Shown here piece after piece: positions 28,897-38,970 of a stretch of 64,000 nt of DNA. The notes below the pieces were generated by a model. It was given only the letters and a program-made list of their open reading frames with translations, searched no databases and was not told where the DNA came from. The stretch is from contig MAAM01000010.1 in assembly GCA_002162695.1 (NCBI GenBank), forward strand, positions 62,001 to 126,000. The letters are read 5' to 3'. The first letter of the stretch is position 1, and each line of letters opens with the position of its first letter. This stretch comes from Cycloclasticus sp. 46_120_T64. GTDB lineage: Bacteria; Pseudomonadota; Gammaproteobacteria; Methylococcales; Cycloclasticaceae. A program made the position numbers and the translations under genes.

Positions 28897-30900
28897 ATGA
28901 GCCAAACACCTACCCGTAAAACGCTGGCTAACGCCATTCGTGTCCTAAGTATGGACGCTGTTCAACAAGCAAATTCAGGCCACCCTGGCGCCCCAATGGG
29001 GATGGCTGATATTGCAGAAGTTCTATGGAATGACTTCTTATCGCATAACCCTGCAAACCCGCATTGGGTTAACCGTGATCGATTTATTTTGTCGAATGGC
29101 CATGGTTCAATGTTGTTGTATTCCTTATTGCACCTATCGGGTTATGAACTTGATATTGAAGAGCTGCGTAACTTTCGCCAATTGCACTCTAAAACTCCAG
29201 GTCACCCCGAGTATGGTTATGCGCCAGGCGTAGAAACGACGACGGGACCATTGGGTCAAGGTGTTACCAATGCGGTTGGTATGGCATTGGCTGAAAAAGT
29301 ATTAGCTGCCCAGTTCAATAAACCTAACTTCCCGGTAGTTGATCATTACACCTATACCTTTATGGGGGATGGTTGTTTGATGGAAGGTATTTCCCATGAA
29401 GCCTGTTCTTATGCGGGGACTTTGGGCCTCGGTAAGTTAATTGCATTTTGGGATGATAACGGTATTTCTATTGATGGCGATGTCGAAGGGTGGTTTACCG
29501 ATGACACCCCCGCGCGTTTTGAAGCGTATGGCTGGCATGTTGTTAGCGGTGTTGATGGGCACGATGCGGCGGATATTAAACAAGCTATCGAACAAGCAAA
29601 AAATGAGACCAGCAAACCAACGCTAATTTGTTGTAAAACAGTTATTGGTTCTGGCGCGCCGAATAAAGAAGGTACGCATCATGTACATGGCGCACCCCTA
29701 GGTGCGGAAGAAATAGCCGAAACAAGAAAGGTTTTAGGCTGGAGCGCACCCGCATTTGAAATTCCGAGTGAAGTGAAAAATGCTTGGGATGCGAATGACA
29801 AAGGTGAACAAGCTGAATCAGCTTGGGAAACCTTGTTTGAATCGTATGTGGAACAATGCCCTGAATTGGCCGATGAATTACTTCGCCGTTTAGCTGGTGA
29901 GTTAGCCGATGATTGGGAAGAAAAATCAACCGCCTTTATTGCTAATGCACAGCAAGCCGCGGAAACGATTGCTTCGCGTAAGGCGTCATTGAATGCGCTA
30001 AATGGTTTTGGCCCTCTATTGCCTGAATTCCTTGGTGGTTCTGCCGATTTAACCGGTTCTAATTTAACCGAATGGTCGGGCTGTGTTGACGTTGATGGCA
30101 CGAACGCAAACGGAAATTACTTGCACTATGGGGTGCGTGAATTTGGTATGAGCGCGATTCAAAATGGTCTTGCGTTACATGGTGGTTTTATCCCTTACGG
30201 TGCAACCTTCTTAACCTTCTCTGATTACGCGAGAAATGCCGTTCGTATGGCTGCGTTGATGAAGTTAAGAAATATTTTTGTTTATACCCACGATTCAATC
30301 GGCTTGGGTGAAGATGGCCCAACCCATCAATCGGTTGAGCACGTGTCGAGCTTACGTTTAATTCCTAACCTCGATGTTTGGCGTCCTTGTGATGCTGTTG
30401 AGTCTGCAGTGGCGTGGAAATGTGCGGTCGAAAGCGAAAACACCCCGTCGGCGTTGATTTTTACTCGGCAAAATGTCCAGCATCAACAGCGTTCCGCCGA
30501 GCAGGTAGCGGCTATTGCAAAAGGTGCTTATATCTTGCAAGACTGTACTGGTGAGCCACAAGTTATTTTAATGGGCACCGGGTCTGAGGTTGAATTAGCC
30601 ACCACAGCGGCAGCTGTTTTAAGCGACGAAGGTATTAAGGTTCGTGTGGTTTCTATGCCTTGTGTTGACTTGTTTGATAAGCAAGATGCGGCGTATAAAG
30701 AGTCTGTATTACCTGCAGCGGTTAGCGCACGAGTGGCTATTGAAGCGGGTTCAACCGGTCTTTGGTATAAATACGTGGGTCTGCAAGGTGCGGTCATTGG
30801 TTTGGATCGATTTGGCGAATCGGCACCTGCAAAAGAATTATTCGAGTTCTTTGGCATTACCGCAGAGAAGCTTGTTACAACGGCTAAGGGTCTTTTATAA
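28897..30900 (+). CDS. tkt: transketolase
   Basis: The 667-residue enzyme has the thiamine diphosphate motif [13 protein letters not shown], the N-terminal [26 protein letters not shown], and [15 protein letters not shown] and [10 protein letters not shown] in the second half. It interconverts sugar phosphates in the pentose phosphate pathway and supplies erythrose-4-phosphate. ATG 28897 (MSQTPTRK) is chosen since it matches the E. coli N-terminus; the frame is open upstream to a TTG at 28840, and neither start has a strong ribosome site. It heads a tkt-epd-pgk cluster. Confidence 0.97.
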   Translation: MSQTPTRKTLANAIRVLSMDAVQQANSGHPGAPMGMADIAEVLWNDFLSHNPANPHWVNRDRFILSNGHGSMLLYSLLHLSGYELDIEELRNFRQLHSKTPGHPEYGYAPGVETTTGPLGQGVTNAVGMALAEKVLAAQFNKPNFPVVDHYTYTFMGDGCLMEGISHEACSYAGTLGLGKLIAFWDDNGISIDGDVEGWFTDDTPARFEAYGWHVVSGVDGHDAADIKQAIEQAKNETSKPTLICCKTVIGSGAPNKEGTHHVHGAPLGAEEIAETRKVLGWSAPAFEIPSEVKNAWDANDKGEQAESAWETLFESYVEQCPELADELLRRLAGELADDWEEKSTAFIANAQQAAETIASRKASLNALNGFGPLLPEFLGGSADLTGSNLTEWSGCVDVDGTNANGNYLHYGVREFGMSAIQNGLALHGGFIPYGATFLTFSDYARNAVRMAALMKLRNIFVYTHDSIGLGEDGPTHQSVEHVSSLRLIPNLDVWRPCDAVESAVAWKCAVESENTPSALIFTRQNVQHQQRSAEQVAAIAKGAYILQDCTGEPQVILMGTGSEVELATTAAAVLSDEGIKVRVVSMPCVDLFDKQDAAYKESVLPAAVSARVAIEAGSTGLWYKYVGLQGAVIGLDRFGESAPAKELFEFFGITAEKLVTTAKGLL

Positions 30901-30909
30901 GTCGATTGT

Positions 30910-31920
30910 ATGAGTATACGGGTAGCGATTAACGGCTTTGGCCGAATCGGTCGTAATGTACTGCGCGCCTTGTATGAGGCGCGACGTAATAAGCAGATCG
31001 AATTGGTGGCGATTAATGATATCGAGCCGCTAGATATATCGGCGCACCTGTTGAAATATGATAGTGCACACGGCCGTTTTGCGTTTGATGTGGCTATTGA
31101 CGGGCAAACATTGCTTGTTGCCGGTGAGCGGATTGCGTATTTATCGGAAGCTAACCCGGTTAAATTACCGTGGAAAGAGTTAGCGATTGATGTGGTGCTG
31201 GAGTGTACTGGCCAATTTACCCAGGCTGAACCGGCGTATATGCACTGCCTTGCGGGTGCAAAAAAAGTGCTTATTTCGGCCCCGTCGGATGAGAAGGTCG
31301 ATGCCACTATTGTCTATGGCGTTAATCATGCAGATCTAAAAACAGAGCACCGTGTGGTATCGAATGCATCGTGTACGTCTAATTGTCTAGCGCCAGTCGC
31401 CAAGGTCTTGCACGAAACGGTGGGTATCGAACAGGGACTAGGAACGGTTATTCATGCTTATACCAACGATCAACAGTTAACAGATTCACACCACCCCGAC
31501 TTACGCCGAGCGAGGGCCGCTGGTTTATCGATTATCCCAACGCCGACTAAATCACTCAAAGCGGTTGAAATCGTCTTGCCTGCATTGCAAGGAAAAATCG
31601 ATGGCTCGGCGATACGCGTACCCACCGTCAACGTGGCACTGATTGACTTTACGTTTACCGCGTCAAGAACCACCTCGGTCGAAGAAATAAATACGGCCAT
31701 GTCTAAGGCGGCCAATGGCGAGTTAACTGGCATCTTAAATGTTAACCAAGAACCCTTGGTATCAATCGACTTTAACCATTGCGCGGCATCTTGCAGCGTC
31801 GATACGAATCAAACAATGGTTCAGCACGGTAGCTTCGTTAAGGTGCAGGCTTGGTATGACAATGAATGGGGTTTTTCTAACCGTTTATTGGATACGGCTA
31901 GCGCAATGATGGCGTGTTAA
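30910..31920 (+). CDS. epd: erythrose-4-phosphate dehydrogenase / type I GAPDH
   Basis: This 336-residue enzyme has the NAD-binding VAINGFGRIGRNVLRALYEA, an NAD-type Asp in AINDIEP, and the catalytic SNASCTSNCLAP with Cys-His pair. Instead of the GAPDH phosphate-binding STG loop it reads PTPTKSL, closer to the DTK of E. coli Epd, and the tail DFNH…VKVQAWYDNEWGFSNRLLD is shared by both. Position between tkt and pgk is that of epd in Pseudomonas and E. coli. I therefore favour Epd, which oxidises erythrose-4-phosphate for pyridoxal phosphate synthesis, but a gluconeogenic GAPDH is possible. It starts 9 bp after tkt. Confidence 0.8.
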   Translation: MSIRVAINGFGRIGRNVLRALYEARRNKQIELVAINDIEPLDISAHLLKYDSAHGRFAFDVAIDGQTLLVAGERIAYLSEANPVKLPWKELAIDVVLECTGQFTQAEPAYMHCLAGAKKVLISAPSDEKVDATIVYGVNHADLKTEHRVVSNASCTSNCLAPVAKVLHETVGIEQGLGTVIHAYTNDQQLTDSHHPDLRRARAAGLSIIPTPTKSLKAVEIVLPALQGKIDGSAIRVPTVNVALIDFTFTASRTTSVEEINTAMSKAANGELTGILNVNQEPLVSIDFNHCAASCSVDTNQTMVQHGSFVKVQAWYDNEWGFSNRLLDTASAMMAC

Positions 31921-31958
31921 ACCGAATTTTTAATAATTAACCTTTAAAAGGATTTATC

Positions 31959-33134
31959 ATGACTGTGATCAATATGCACGACTTAGATTTATCAGGTAAA
32001 CGAGTGCTTATTCGACAAGACCTTAATGTACCGATCAAGGATGGAAAGGTGAGCAGTGATGCACGAATCCGTGCCAGTGTACCGACGATTCAGCAGGCGC
32101 ATGCAGCGGGTGCGGCGGTGATTCTTATGTCCCATATTGGGCGACCTAAGGAAGGGGTGTATGACGAGGAATTTAGCCTAAAACCTGTAGCGGAGCACTT
32201 ATCTACGTTATTGGGTAAAGAGGTGCGTTTAGAGAAAGATTGGCTGAATGGTGTAGAGGCTGGGGCGGGCGATATCGTTCTATGTGAAAACGTACGTTTT
32301 AACGTGGGCGAAAAGGCCGACGATGATACCTTAGCAAAAAAGATGGCTGCTTTATGCGATGTTTTTGTAATGGATGCTTTTGGCACGGCACACCGTGCGC
32401 AGGCATCAACTCATGGGGTGGCTAAGTATGCAGCAGTTGCTTGTGCTGGCCCGCTATTATCGACAGAGTTGGATGCTTTGGCGAAGGCCTTGTTTGAACC
32501 TGCGCAGCCGATGTTGGCGATTGTGGGTGGGGCAAAGGTATCAACCAAGTTGACGGTATTAGACTCAATGCTCGATAAGGTTGATCAATTGATCGTTGGT
32601 GGAGGTATAGCTAATACCTTTATTGCCGCACAGGGTCATTCAGTGGGTAAATCTCTCTATGAGCCCGACTTGATTGAGGATGCTAAAGCATTGATGCGTA
32701 AAGCTGACGAAAATGGTGCGAGTATTCCAGTGCCCGTTGATGTGGTGTGTGCTAAAGCGTTTTCGGAAACAGCCGTAGCGACGGTTAAACTGGTTGCCGA
32801 GGTTGAGGATGATGACTTGATCTTAGATGTTGGCCCAGCAACAGCGAAACAATACGCTGAGATTGTTAAATCAGCGGGCACCATTGTGTGGAATGGCCCT
32901 TTAGGCGTATTTGAGTTTGACCAATTTGCTGCGGGTACCAAAACTTTATCGGCAGCGATTGCGCAGAGTGATGGTTTTTCAATTGCTGGTGGCGGAGATA
33001 CTTTGGCGGCGGTTGATAAATATAATATTACCGAGCAAGTGTCTTATATTTCTACCGGCGGTGGGGCATTTCTGGAGTTTCTTGAAGGTAAGGAGTTACC
33101 TGCAGTGAGTGTGCTGCAACAACGAGCCGAGTAA
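31959..33134 (+). CDS. pgk: phosphoglycerate kinase
   Basis: The 391-residue enzyme has [34 protein letters not shown], the substrate-binding [13 protein letters not shown], the hinge [13 protein letters not shown] and the nucleotide-binding GGGDTLAAV. It transfers phosphate from 1,3-bisphosphoglycerate to ADP, reversibly. A clear AAAAGGA ribosome site precedes the ATG, and it lies 38 bp after epd. A strong terminator follows 13 bp after the stop, ending the tkt-epd-pgk unit. The usual fba gene is not next. Confidence 0.98.
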   Translation: MTVINMHDLDLSGKRVLIRQDLNVPIKDGKVSSDARIRASVPTIQQAHAAGAAVILMSHIGRPKEGVYDEEFSLKPVAEHLSTLLGKEVRLEKDWLNGVEAGAGDIVLCENVRFNVGEKADDDTLAKKMAALCDVFVMDAFGTAHRAQASTHGVAKYAAVACAGPLLSTELDALAKALFEPAQPMLAIVGGAKVSTKLTVLDSMLDKVDQLIVGGGIANTFIAAQGHSVGKSLYEPDLIEDAKALMRKADENGASIPVPVDVVCAKAFSETAVATVKLVAEVEDDDLILDVGPATAKQYAEIVKSAGTIVWNGPLGVFEFDQFAAGTKTLSAAIAQSDGFSIAGGGDTLAAVDKYNITEQVSYISTGGGAFLEFLEGKELPAVSVLQQRAE

Positions 33135-33147
33135 AATCAAACCTTCT

Positions 33148-33174
33148 AAGGCGGCTTTTTAGCCGCCTTTTTTA
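33148..33174 (+). terminator. intrinsic terminator after pgk
   Basis: A perfect 9-bp stem (AAGGCGGCT with AGCCGCCTT), tetraloop TTTT, is followed by a T run. It lies 13 bp after the pgk stop codon. Confidence 0.92.
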
Positions 33175-33340
33175 TAGTCAATGGGCTGCAACGGCCTACT
33201 CTAGGCGGCAATATGCGCCGACTATTGGCTGTTTGTTACACACCAATCCCTCTAGCTGAGCAAGAGCTGATTAATACGCTATATTTAAGTTATTAACGAC
33301 TTAGCCGATATATTGTTTACGTCAATTATTAATCGAATGC

Positions 33341-34936
33341 ATGTTTGAAATGGAACGCGACAAAACAATGGAAAAAAAACCTGGCTCGGCCGTCTGTGGC
33401 TTGTTGATTCTTTTGCTGTTTTCTTCGTTTGTTAATGGGGCGGTATTTAGAAAGGCTAAGCAGCAGTCATTAGAAGTCCGTGTATTGGTTGATGTTTCGG
33501 CCAGGATGAAAGTTAGTGACCCGGATAATCGTCGAGTTGACGCGTTAAAGCTATTTATTAAATTATTGCCGAATAACGCACAGGCTGGAATTTGGATGTT
33601 TGATGGCATGACCACTGAAATTATCAAGCCAGCAAAGTCGGGGATTGGGTGGAAAGATCAGGCATTAAAAAACCTTAACAAGGTGCATTCAACGGGTGAA
33701 ACGGGTGATATTGAACGAGCGTTAGCGGTTGCATCGTTAGATTGGGTGGAGGTTGAAGAGGGCGTGAACCGGCATATTGTTTTGTTAACGGATGGCAAAA
33801 TCACTTCGGGCAGTAGCAAGAAGGCTAACGAGGCTTCTAAAGAGCGGGTGTTATTACATCAGGTGGCGCGCTTGAAGGCAGCTGGTGTTAGTGTGCATAC
33901 GGTGGGGTTTACTGACGATGCAGATAATGAGTTTCTAGAAGCGATTGCTAATGGTACTTCGGGTTGGTTTGATCTGGCTAAATTTACTGACCAACTAGAG
34001 AGAGCGATGCTTAGGGTCAGTAAGCGCTTGGTTAATAAAAATAACATTCCTTTGGTGGCGAATAAATTTGTAATCGATGATTCGGTTCGGCAGTTTACCG
34101 CCGTGGTGTTTAGGAAAAAAGGTTTTGGTTCTACTCAACTTGACGACCCCGAAGGTATGGATTTTGGGCGTACTAGCCAGCGGTCTGGAGTGGAATGGTA
34201 CCGAGAAAAGAAATTTGACATCGTCACGGTGACCCAACCGATGGCGGGGACGTGGCGATTAATTGCGGCGGCCGACCCGGGTAACGAGGTATTCATTAGC
34301 AGCAACCTGCAAATGGCGATTGAAGAGATGCCTAAAGAGATCATTGCTGGTAATAAGACGCGGCTCAGGATGCTGATGACGGATCGAGGTAAATTGCTGA
34401 AGAATAGTAATATGTTAGGAGTGATTCATGCGAGTTTAGAAATCACCAATAAACGTGGGGATAAGGAGCTTGTTGATATGGTGCAAGATATGATTACCGG
34501 CGGTTATTTCTTTGCGGATATAGGCGAAGACTTAAAGGTTGGCCCGCATGAGTTAGTGGTGCGAGCCAAGGCGAATACCTTTGAGCGAATTGAAAATTTT
34601 TCGTTTCGTGTGAAAGCTAAACCGAAAGTTGATTATGTGGAAATCAAGCCGGTGTTTAAGGACGTATTAAGCGAGGCGGGGGTCGTTATACCGCCAGAGG
34701 GTGTTAGCAAGGAGCAAGTGATGGAGTGTCCCGATCTATCTAAAATTGTCGTAGGTGGGGTTTGTGAGCTACCGAAGGAGGAGTCTGAGGAAGAGGAAAG
34801 CAATTGGATGCTGACGTCGAGTATTGTGTTATTGGTTAATTTATTATTGGCGGCGGCGGGTTTCTTCGGGCTTAAGTTTTATAAGAAGAAAGTGGCGGAA
34901 GATGATGAGCTGTTGGTTCAGAAACTAGCACGATGA
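33341..34936 (+). CDS. periplasmic von Willebrand factor A protein with C-terminal membrane anchor
   Basis: The 531-residue protein has an N-terminal signal sequence (GLLILLLFSSFVNGAVF), a VWA domain at about 47-240, a beta-rich region of unknown type (about 240-430), and one C-terminal membrane helix (about 488-512) followed by KKK and a short tail. The metal-site motif is altered: VLVDVSARMKVSD has DxSAR where DxSxS is usual; a downstream TDG (LLTDGKIT) and TGD are present. Topology would put the VWA domain in the periplasm. The first ATG is at 33341; starts at 33350 or 33368 (MEKKPGSAV) are equally plausible. Its stop overlaps the next gene's ATG. Function is unknown; VWA domains usually bind proteins. 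Confidence 0.8.
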   Translation: MFEMERDKTMEKKPGSAVCGLLILLLFSSFVNGAVFRKAKQQSLEVRVLVDVSARMKVSDPDNRRVDALKLFIKLLPNNAQAGIWMFDGMTTEIIKPAKSGIGWKDQALKNLNKVHSTGETGDIERALAVASLDWVEVEEGVNRHIVLLTDGKITSGSSKKANEASKERVLLHQVARLKAAGVSVHTVGFTDDADNEFLEAIANGTSGWFDLAKFTDQLERAMLRVSKRLVNKNNIPLVANKFVIDDSVRQFTAVVFRKKGFGSTQLDDPEGMDFGRTSQRSGVEWYREKKFDIVTVTQPMAGTWRLIAAADPGNEVFISSNLQMAIEEMPKEIIAGNKTRLRMLMTDRGKLLKNSNMLGVIHASLEITNKRGDKELVDMVQDMITGGYFFADIGEDLKVGPHELVVRAKANTFERIENFSFRVKAKPKVDYVEIKPVFKDVLSEAGVVIPPEGVSKEQVMECPDLSKIVVGGVCELPKEESEEEESNWMLTSSIVLLVNLLLAAAGFFGLKFYKKKVAEDDELLVQKLAR

Positions 34937-35538
34937 GCGTGGCACTTCTAAGCTGGGCTTTATTGGCGGAAGCCGCTATTGTTGGTTTAGTCGTTTTGTT
35001 TGTTATATTTTTTGTGTTGGGTAAAGACAAACAAGCGCAGCGTAAGGCTGTTTCATCGATAACAAAGAAGTTTAAAAAGGATCACTCGCAGCGTAGTACG
35101 GATATCACCGCTGACCTAGCTTTTGCATCGGTTGACGGGCAGCTGCTGGAAGAATTTTTGCGGGACATTGAACAAAAGGAAGCGAAGCTGTATCGGCAGA
35201 TTATGAGTATGTTTTTGCAAAAAGATGTGTCGCTTGTTAAAGCCTGCGATAAAAGCATTGCGGAGGTCTCTGCGGCTTATTGGGAAGGGCTCAGGAAGTC
35301 GATACAACACCGTCCTGGAACCGTTGATAATGCTGAGTCGCTAAAGGCTGAGGCCAACTTGAAAGAAGCGCTGCTTGAGCAAGAAAGGTTAAACGATGAG
35401 CTGACGGAAGCACTGACCACCTTGGATGAAGTGTCTAATGAATATGCTGTTTTATTTAGTAGTAATAAGGATCAAGAGGAGTTAGCGGCAAGTAAGGAAC
35501 GGATGTTGGCTTGTTTTCAGCAAGCAGTTAAAGAATAA
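34933..35538 (+). CDS. single-pass membrane protein with cytoplasmic coiled coil, unknown function
   Basis: The 201-residue protein has one N-terminal membrane helix (about 5-30, LLAEAAIVGLVVLFVIFFVLG) followed by a positive cluster, implying that the remaining 170 residues are cytoplasmic. These are helical and charged; about 140-180 (LKEALLEQERLNDELTEAL) looks like a coiled coil. I recognise no family. The ATG at 34933 overlaps the upstream VWA stop codon (ATGA), so the two proteins are made together and may interact across the membrane through their helices. Confidence 0.75.
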   Translation: MSVALLSWALLAEAAIVGLVVLFVIFFVLGKDKQAQRKAVSSITKKFKKDHSQRSTDITADLAFASVDGQLLEEFLRDIEQKEAKLYRQIMSMFLQKDVSLVKACDKSIAEVSAAYWEGLRKSIQHRPGTVDNAESLKAEANLKEALLEQERLNDELTEALTTLDEVSNEYAVLFSSNKDQEELAASKERMLACFQQAVKE

Positions 35539-35574
35539 GGCTGGCTTTTTAAGCTAGGAAGTGAGGGTATATAA

Positions 35575-36510
35575 ATGGGTACAAGTTTTGTCATTATCTT
35601 AATTGAGTTGCTGTTGTTATTAATGGCAGTGGGTGGGTTCTTGTTGTTTACCGCGCATAAGAAAAAACAGGCAATGACTAGTCTACTAACCTCTTTATTG
35701 AGGAAATTGGATGATGATGCGGTTGATAGAAAAGCTAAATTGCTGACGACATTAAAATCCCTGGGTTTGGACGGTGATTTGGCAGAAGGGAAAGCGGCTG
35801 AGTTAATTGAGGCAGAAAAGGCCTGTGTGAAGCAGTTTGTATCAGTACAGCTCAACCAGCTTGAAGATGATATTTCATTCTTTAACGAGACGGTTTATCA
35901 ATTGTCCTCGGTGTCGATGGCTATTAATATGTTGCTGGTTGAAAGTGCTAACTCAGCCGTCACGGCGCCAGCACCGGCAGCAGCACCGGAGAAACCAGAT
36001 GAACCAGATGAACCAGCGGGTCTCGAGGATGATATCGAAGTGTCGCTTGATATGGACGACCTAGAGGAGTTACCTGAAGCAGAACCTGAAGCAGAACCTG
36101 AAGCAGAACCTGAAGCAGAACCTGAAGCAGAACCTGAAGCAGAACCTGAAGCAGAACCTGAAGCAGAACCCGAAGCAGAACCCGAAGCAGAACCCGAAGC
36201 AGAACCCGAAGCAGAACCCGAAGCAGAACCCGAAGCAGAACCCGAAGCTGAACCCGAAGCTGAACCCGAAGCTGAACCCGAAGCTGAACCCGAAGCTGAA
36301 CCCGAAGCTGAACCCGAAGCTGAACCCGAAGCTGAACCCGAAGCTGAACCCGAACCCGAACCCGAACCCGAACCCGAACCCGAACCCGAACCCGAACCCG
36401 AGAAAGAAGAACTATCAATGGATGTTGATGATATAGTTGATTCAGCTTTTGCAGAGCTTGAGAAGGAGCTGGATTTAACGGGCCCTGCGGATGTGAAAAT
36501 CGATAAATAA
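35575..36510 (+). CDS. single-pass membrane protein with long Pro-Glu-Ala repeat tail
   Basis: The 311-residue protein resembles its neighbour in design: an N-terminal membrane helix (about 4-26), then KKK and a helical cytoplasmic segment to about residue 125. An Ala/Pro/Glu stretch follows, then 23 EAEP units and eight EP units (about 168-275), then a short conserved-looking tail [23 protein letters not shown]. The repeat is strongly acidic and likely an extended rod or spacer linking the membrane to the tail motif. It follows the preceding gene by 36 bp. Function is unknown. Confidence 0.75.
   Translation: MGTSFVIILIELLLLLMAVGGFLLFTAHKKKQAMTSLLTSLLRKLDDDAVDRKAKLLTTLKSLGLDGDLAEGKAAELIEAEKACVKQFVSVQLNQLEDDISFFNETVYQLSSVSMAINMLLVESANSAVTAPAPAAAPEKPDEPDEPAGLEDDIEVSLDMDDLEELPEAEPEAEPEAEPEAEPEAEPEAEPEAEPEAEPEAEPEAEPEAEPEAEPEAEPEAEPEAEPEAEPEAEPEAEPEAEPEAEPEAEPEAEPEAEPEPEPEPEPEPEPEPEPEKEELSMDVDDIVDSAFAELEKELDLTGPADVKIDK
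36076..36399 (+). repeat. coding tandem repeat (12-bp units, then 6-bp units)
   Basis: The array consists of seven copies of GAAGCAGAACCT, seven of GAAGCAGAACCC, nine of GAAGCTGAACCC and eight of GAACCC, in that order with no mixing. All are in frame and encode EAEP or EP. The block order shows successive expansion of single variants. Copy number is likely to vary between strains without breaking the frame. Confidence 0.97.
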
Positions 36511-36623
36511 ATTTTCTGGGTGGGTGTTAAGGATGATGTCTTCTTGCTGCGTTAAGTTTGTATGTGGCACTGTGTTGCGGGCCTGCGATGGTGATGTGTT
36601 GTGGCTCGAGTTAATTTACGGGT

Positions 36624-38855
36624 ATGGAAATGCGCCACTATAAAGAGGGCGTGCTAGCCGCATTTTTACTCGTATCTATAGTGGCGCTAATAGGCTGGCT
36701 ATACTCGCAGTCTAGTTTTGACTATGAATCGCAGCGAAGCCGGGTAACCCTGGTGAATGAGCTATTGCAAGAATCGACTGGTTTGAAGATCAATATGTTG
36801 TTAATTGGCAGCAACAGGGCTGATAAGCTGGATGGGCTTGAGAAAACCATAACTAGGCTGGGGTCGTTGTTGGCTAAGCAAGAAATGGTTGAACCAGAGA
36901 TGCAGGCGTTGCTGCTTGAGTTGAAAAAACTCTTAAATATCAGTGTTGAGCTAAAGTCGAATTATATTAACTCGCAAGCTTCCTTGTCTTCTTTTATGGC
37001 TAGTGCGGATGCGCTACGGCTGGCGTTACAAGAAAGCGGGGCAGCTAATGCGCTGATCGGGTTGGATGATCTACAGCAAATCATTGCTAGTTATTTGGCG
37101 CTTTCTAGTAATGCGCGTGCGCCGCTAATAATTGATGTGATTAGTCGCCGACTGGAACGGTTTGTTCGTGTTGCGCAACAGACTAATCAAGTGCCGAAGG
37201 AAAATATTCTACTGTTTAGCCGGTATGCAATGCTTCAGCTAAGTCATACGGTTAGGCTGAAGGAGCTCAGTGATTCTTTGTTCGACCTGCAACTGACCGA
37301 GTTTTCGCGGCGAGCCATTGATGCTTATGCAAGAGATTTTACGGCGGCTGAGGCCCATTACCTTAATGTTAGACGTGGTGTTTTTGTTTTATTGTTTGGT
37401 CTGCTTTGTTTGGTTCTCTTTCTAGTTAAGAAACAACGAGAATCCTTGTTATTACTACAAGACAATACCCAGGCGCTTAACTTTTCGTTAGCGACGGCGA
37501 AACAGCGGCAGTTTTTTGTTAATGTGCAGAAAGGCGAAGTGACCTTGGGGCAGCTTTATCCGACAACGCTCGGTGTGGATTCTGGACTGCACCGTTTGAG
37601 TATTGCTGACTGGCGAAACAGTATTCACCTCGATGATCAGCAACAAACGATCAAAGCGCTTGAGCTAAGTATGCGAGAAGGTGGTTTGTTTGAGCAGCAA
37701 TATCGTTTTAAGTCAACGTCTTGGGGCTGGTTATGGGTCAGCACGACGGGGCGAGTGACTGAACGAGATAAACAAGGGAAGCCCTTAACAATGTCCGGCG
37801 TCAGCTCTAATATTAACGAGTGGAAACGGAATGAACAGGTGCTACGTATTATTGCTGAATGTCACCCAGCCGCTGATGCATCACTAACGATCTTTCACGA
37901 GATTGTGAGGGCTTTAGCGCTAGAAAAAGGCGCAAAACTGACCTTTATTGGAACCTTGAATGAAGGGTCTGATGTGGCTGAAACCTTGGCGGTTTGGCAC
38001 GGTGATGATTTTTCGAGTAACTTTTCATACTCTTTATTGGGTACTCCTTGCGCCAACGTTGCTGCAAGCGGTGCTTGTTTCTACCCACATGGGATCCAGC
38101 AATTGTTTCCGGATGACGAGCTGCTGGTGGAGATGGATTTGGAAAGTTACCTGGGTGTTCCTCTGGTTAATCATCAAAATGAAGTTATTGGCGTGTTAGC
38201 GATTCTCGGTGATAAGCCGATGAGTGAGCAAGTATTGACTGAGCCATTGATGCTGAGTTTGGCAACACGTGCGGCAATGGAGCTGGAGCGTCAGGATGCA
38301 GATCGACGATTATGGCAGTTGGCGCACTATGACTCGTTAACCCAACTGCCAAATAGATCGCTGCTGTCGGATAGGTTTCTTCAGGCGAAGACTCATAACC
38401 AACGAAGTAAGAGCGAGTTAGCGATTTGTTTTTTAGACTTGGATGATTTTAAACCGATTAATGACGTGTATGGGCACGATATTGGTGATGAGTTATTGAA
38501 GCAGGTTGCCGCTAGGTTATTAACGTCAATTCGTGGGGAAGATACGGTGTCACGCGTAGGCGGGGATGAGTTTGTGTTATTGCTAGGAGATCTAGCAACA
38601 AAGGATGAGTGTGAGAGTTCATTGCGGCGAATTATCGAGTGCGTATCCTTGCCTTACGAGGTTTCGGGTGAGAGCTTGAGTGTTGGTACTTCGATAGGCT
38701 GCTGTTTGCTGACGGCCTCGAGTAATGAACTTGGTGACTTAATTAAACAGGCCGACCACGCGATGTACGATGCTAAAGCTAAGGGAAAAAATAATTATAG
38801 CCTCTTTACTGCAGGTCAGCGTATAGCTGAGTTGCAGAGAATGGGCGATTCTTAA
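36624..38855 (+). CDS. membrane diguanylate cyclase with PAS and GAF domains
   Basis: This 743-residue protein has a membrane helix at about 10-28, a periplasmic helical sensor region (about 29-250), a second helix (about 251-270), a PAS-like domain (about 285-400, with the FKSTSWGWLWVSTTGRV strand and linker typical of PAS_3), a GAF domain (about 410-560) and a GGDEF domain. The active site RVGGDEFVLLL is intact (about 646-650) and an RGED inhibitory site lies five residues before it. No EAL domain follows. It should make c-di-GMP from two GTP. It lies 113 bp after the repeat-tail gene on the same strand, so it may be controlled with the VWA cluster. Confidence 0.92.
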   Translation: MEMRHYKEGVLAAFLLVSIVALIGWLYSQSSFDYESQRSRVTLVNELLQESTGLKINMLLIGSNRADKLDGLEKTITRLGSLLAKQEMVEPEMQALLLELKKLLNISVELKSNYINSQASLSSFMASADALRLALQESGAANALIGLDDLQQIIASYLALSSNARAPLIIDVISRRLERFVRVAQQTNQVPKENILLFSRYAMLQLSHTVRLKELSDSLFDLQLTEFSRRAIDAYARDFTAAEAHYLNVRRGVFVLLFGLLCLVLFLVKKQRESLLLLQDNTQALNFSLATAKQRQFFVNVQKGEVTLGQLYPTTLGVDSGLHRLSIADWRNSIHLDDQQQTIKALELSMREGGLFEQQYRFKSTSWGWLWVSTTGRVTERDKQGKPLTMSGVSSNINEWKRNEQVLRIIAECHPAADASLTIFHEIVRALALEKGAKLTFIGTLNEGSDVAETLAVWHGDDFSSNFSYSLLGTPCANVAASGACFYPHGIQQLFPDDELLVEMDLESYLGVPLVNHQNEVIGVLAILGDKPMSEQVLTEPLMLSLATRAAMELERQDADRRLWQLAHYDSLTQLPNRSLLSDRFLQAKTHNQRSKSELAICFLDLDDFKPINDVYGHDIGDELLKQVAARLLTSIRGEDTVSRVGGDEFVLLLGDLATKDECESSLRRIIECVSLPYEVSGESLSVGTSIGCCLLTASSNELGDLIKQADHAMYDAKAKGKNNYSLFTAGQRIAELQRMGDS

Positions 38856-38970
38856 GCTTTCTGCTGATGGCAAAATAGGCGCTGGTAGCATATTGTTTAT
38901 GAATTAGAGCTGCTGGTTCGGATTCGTACTAGCGAAGCGATCTAAGGTTGAAACTAACGAGAGAGGTTTT

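Noticed and set aside
30528-31307. 259-codon minus-strand ORF across tkt and epd
   Set aside because: It is antisense to two conserved enzymes and spans their junction; a codon-bias shadow.
35960-36418. 152-codon ORF on the minus strand across the repeat array, rich in Arg-Val and Leu-Arg
   Set aside because: It is the reverse complement of the EAEP repeat and exists only because the repeat has no stop codons; no ribosome site or family.
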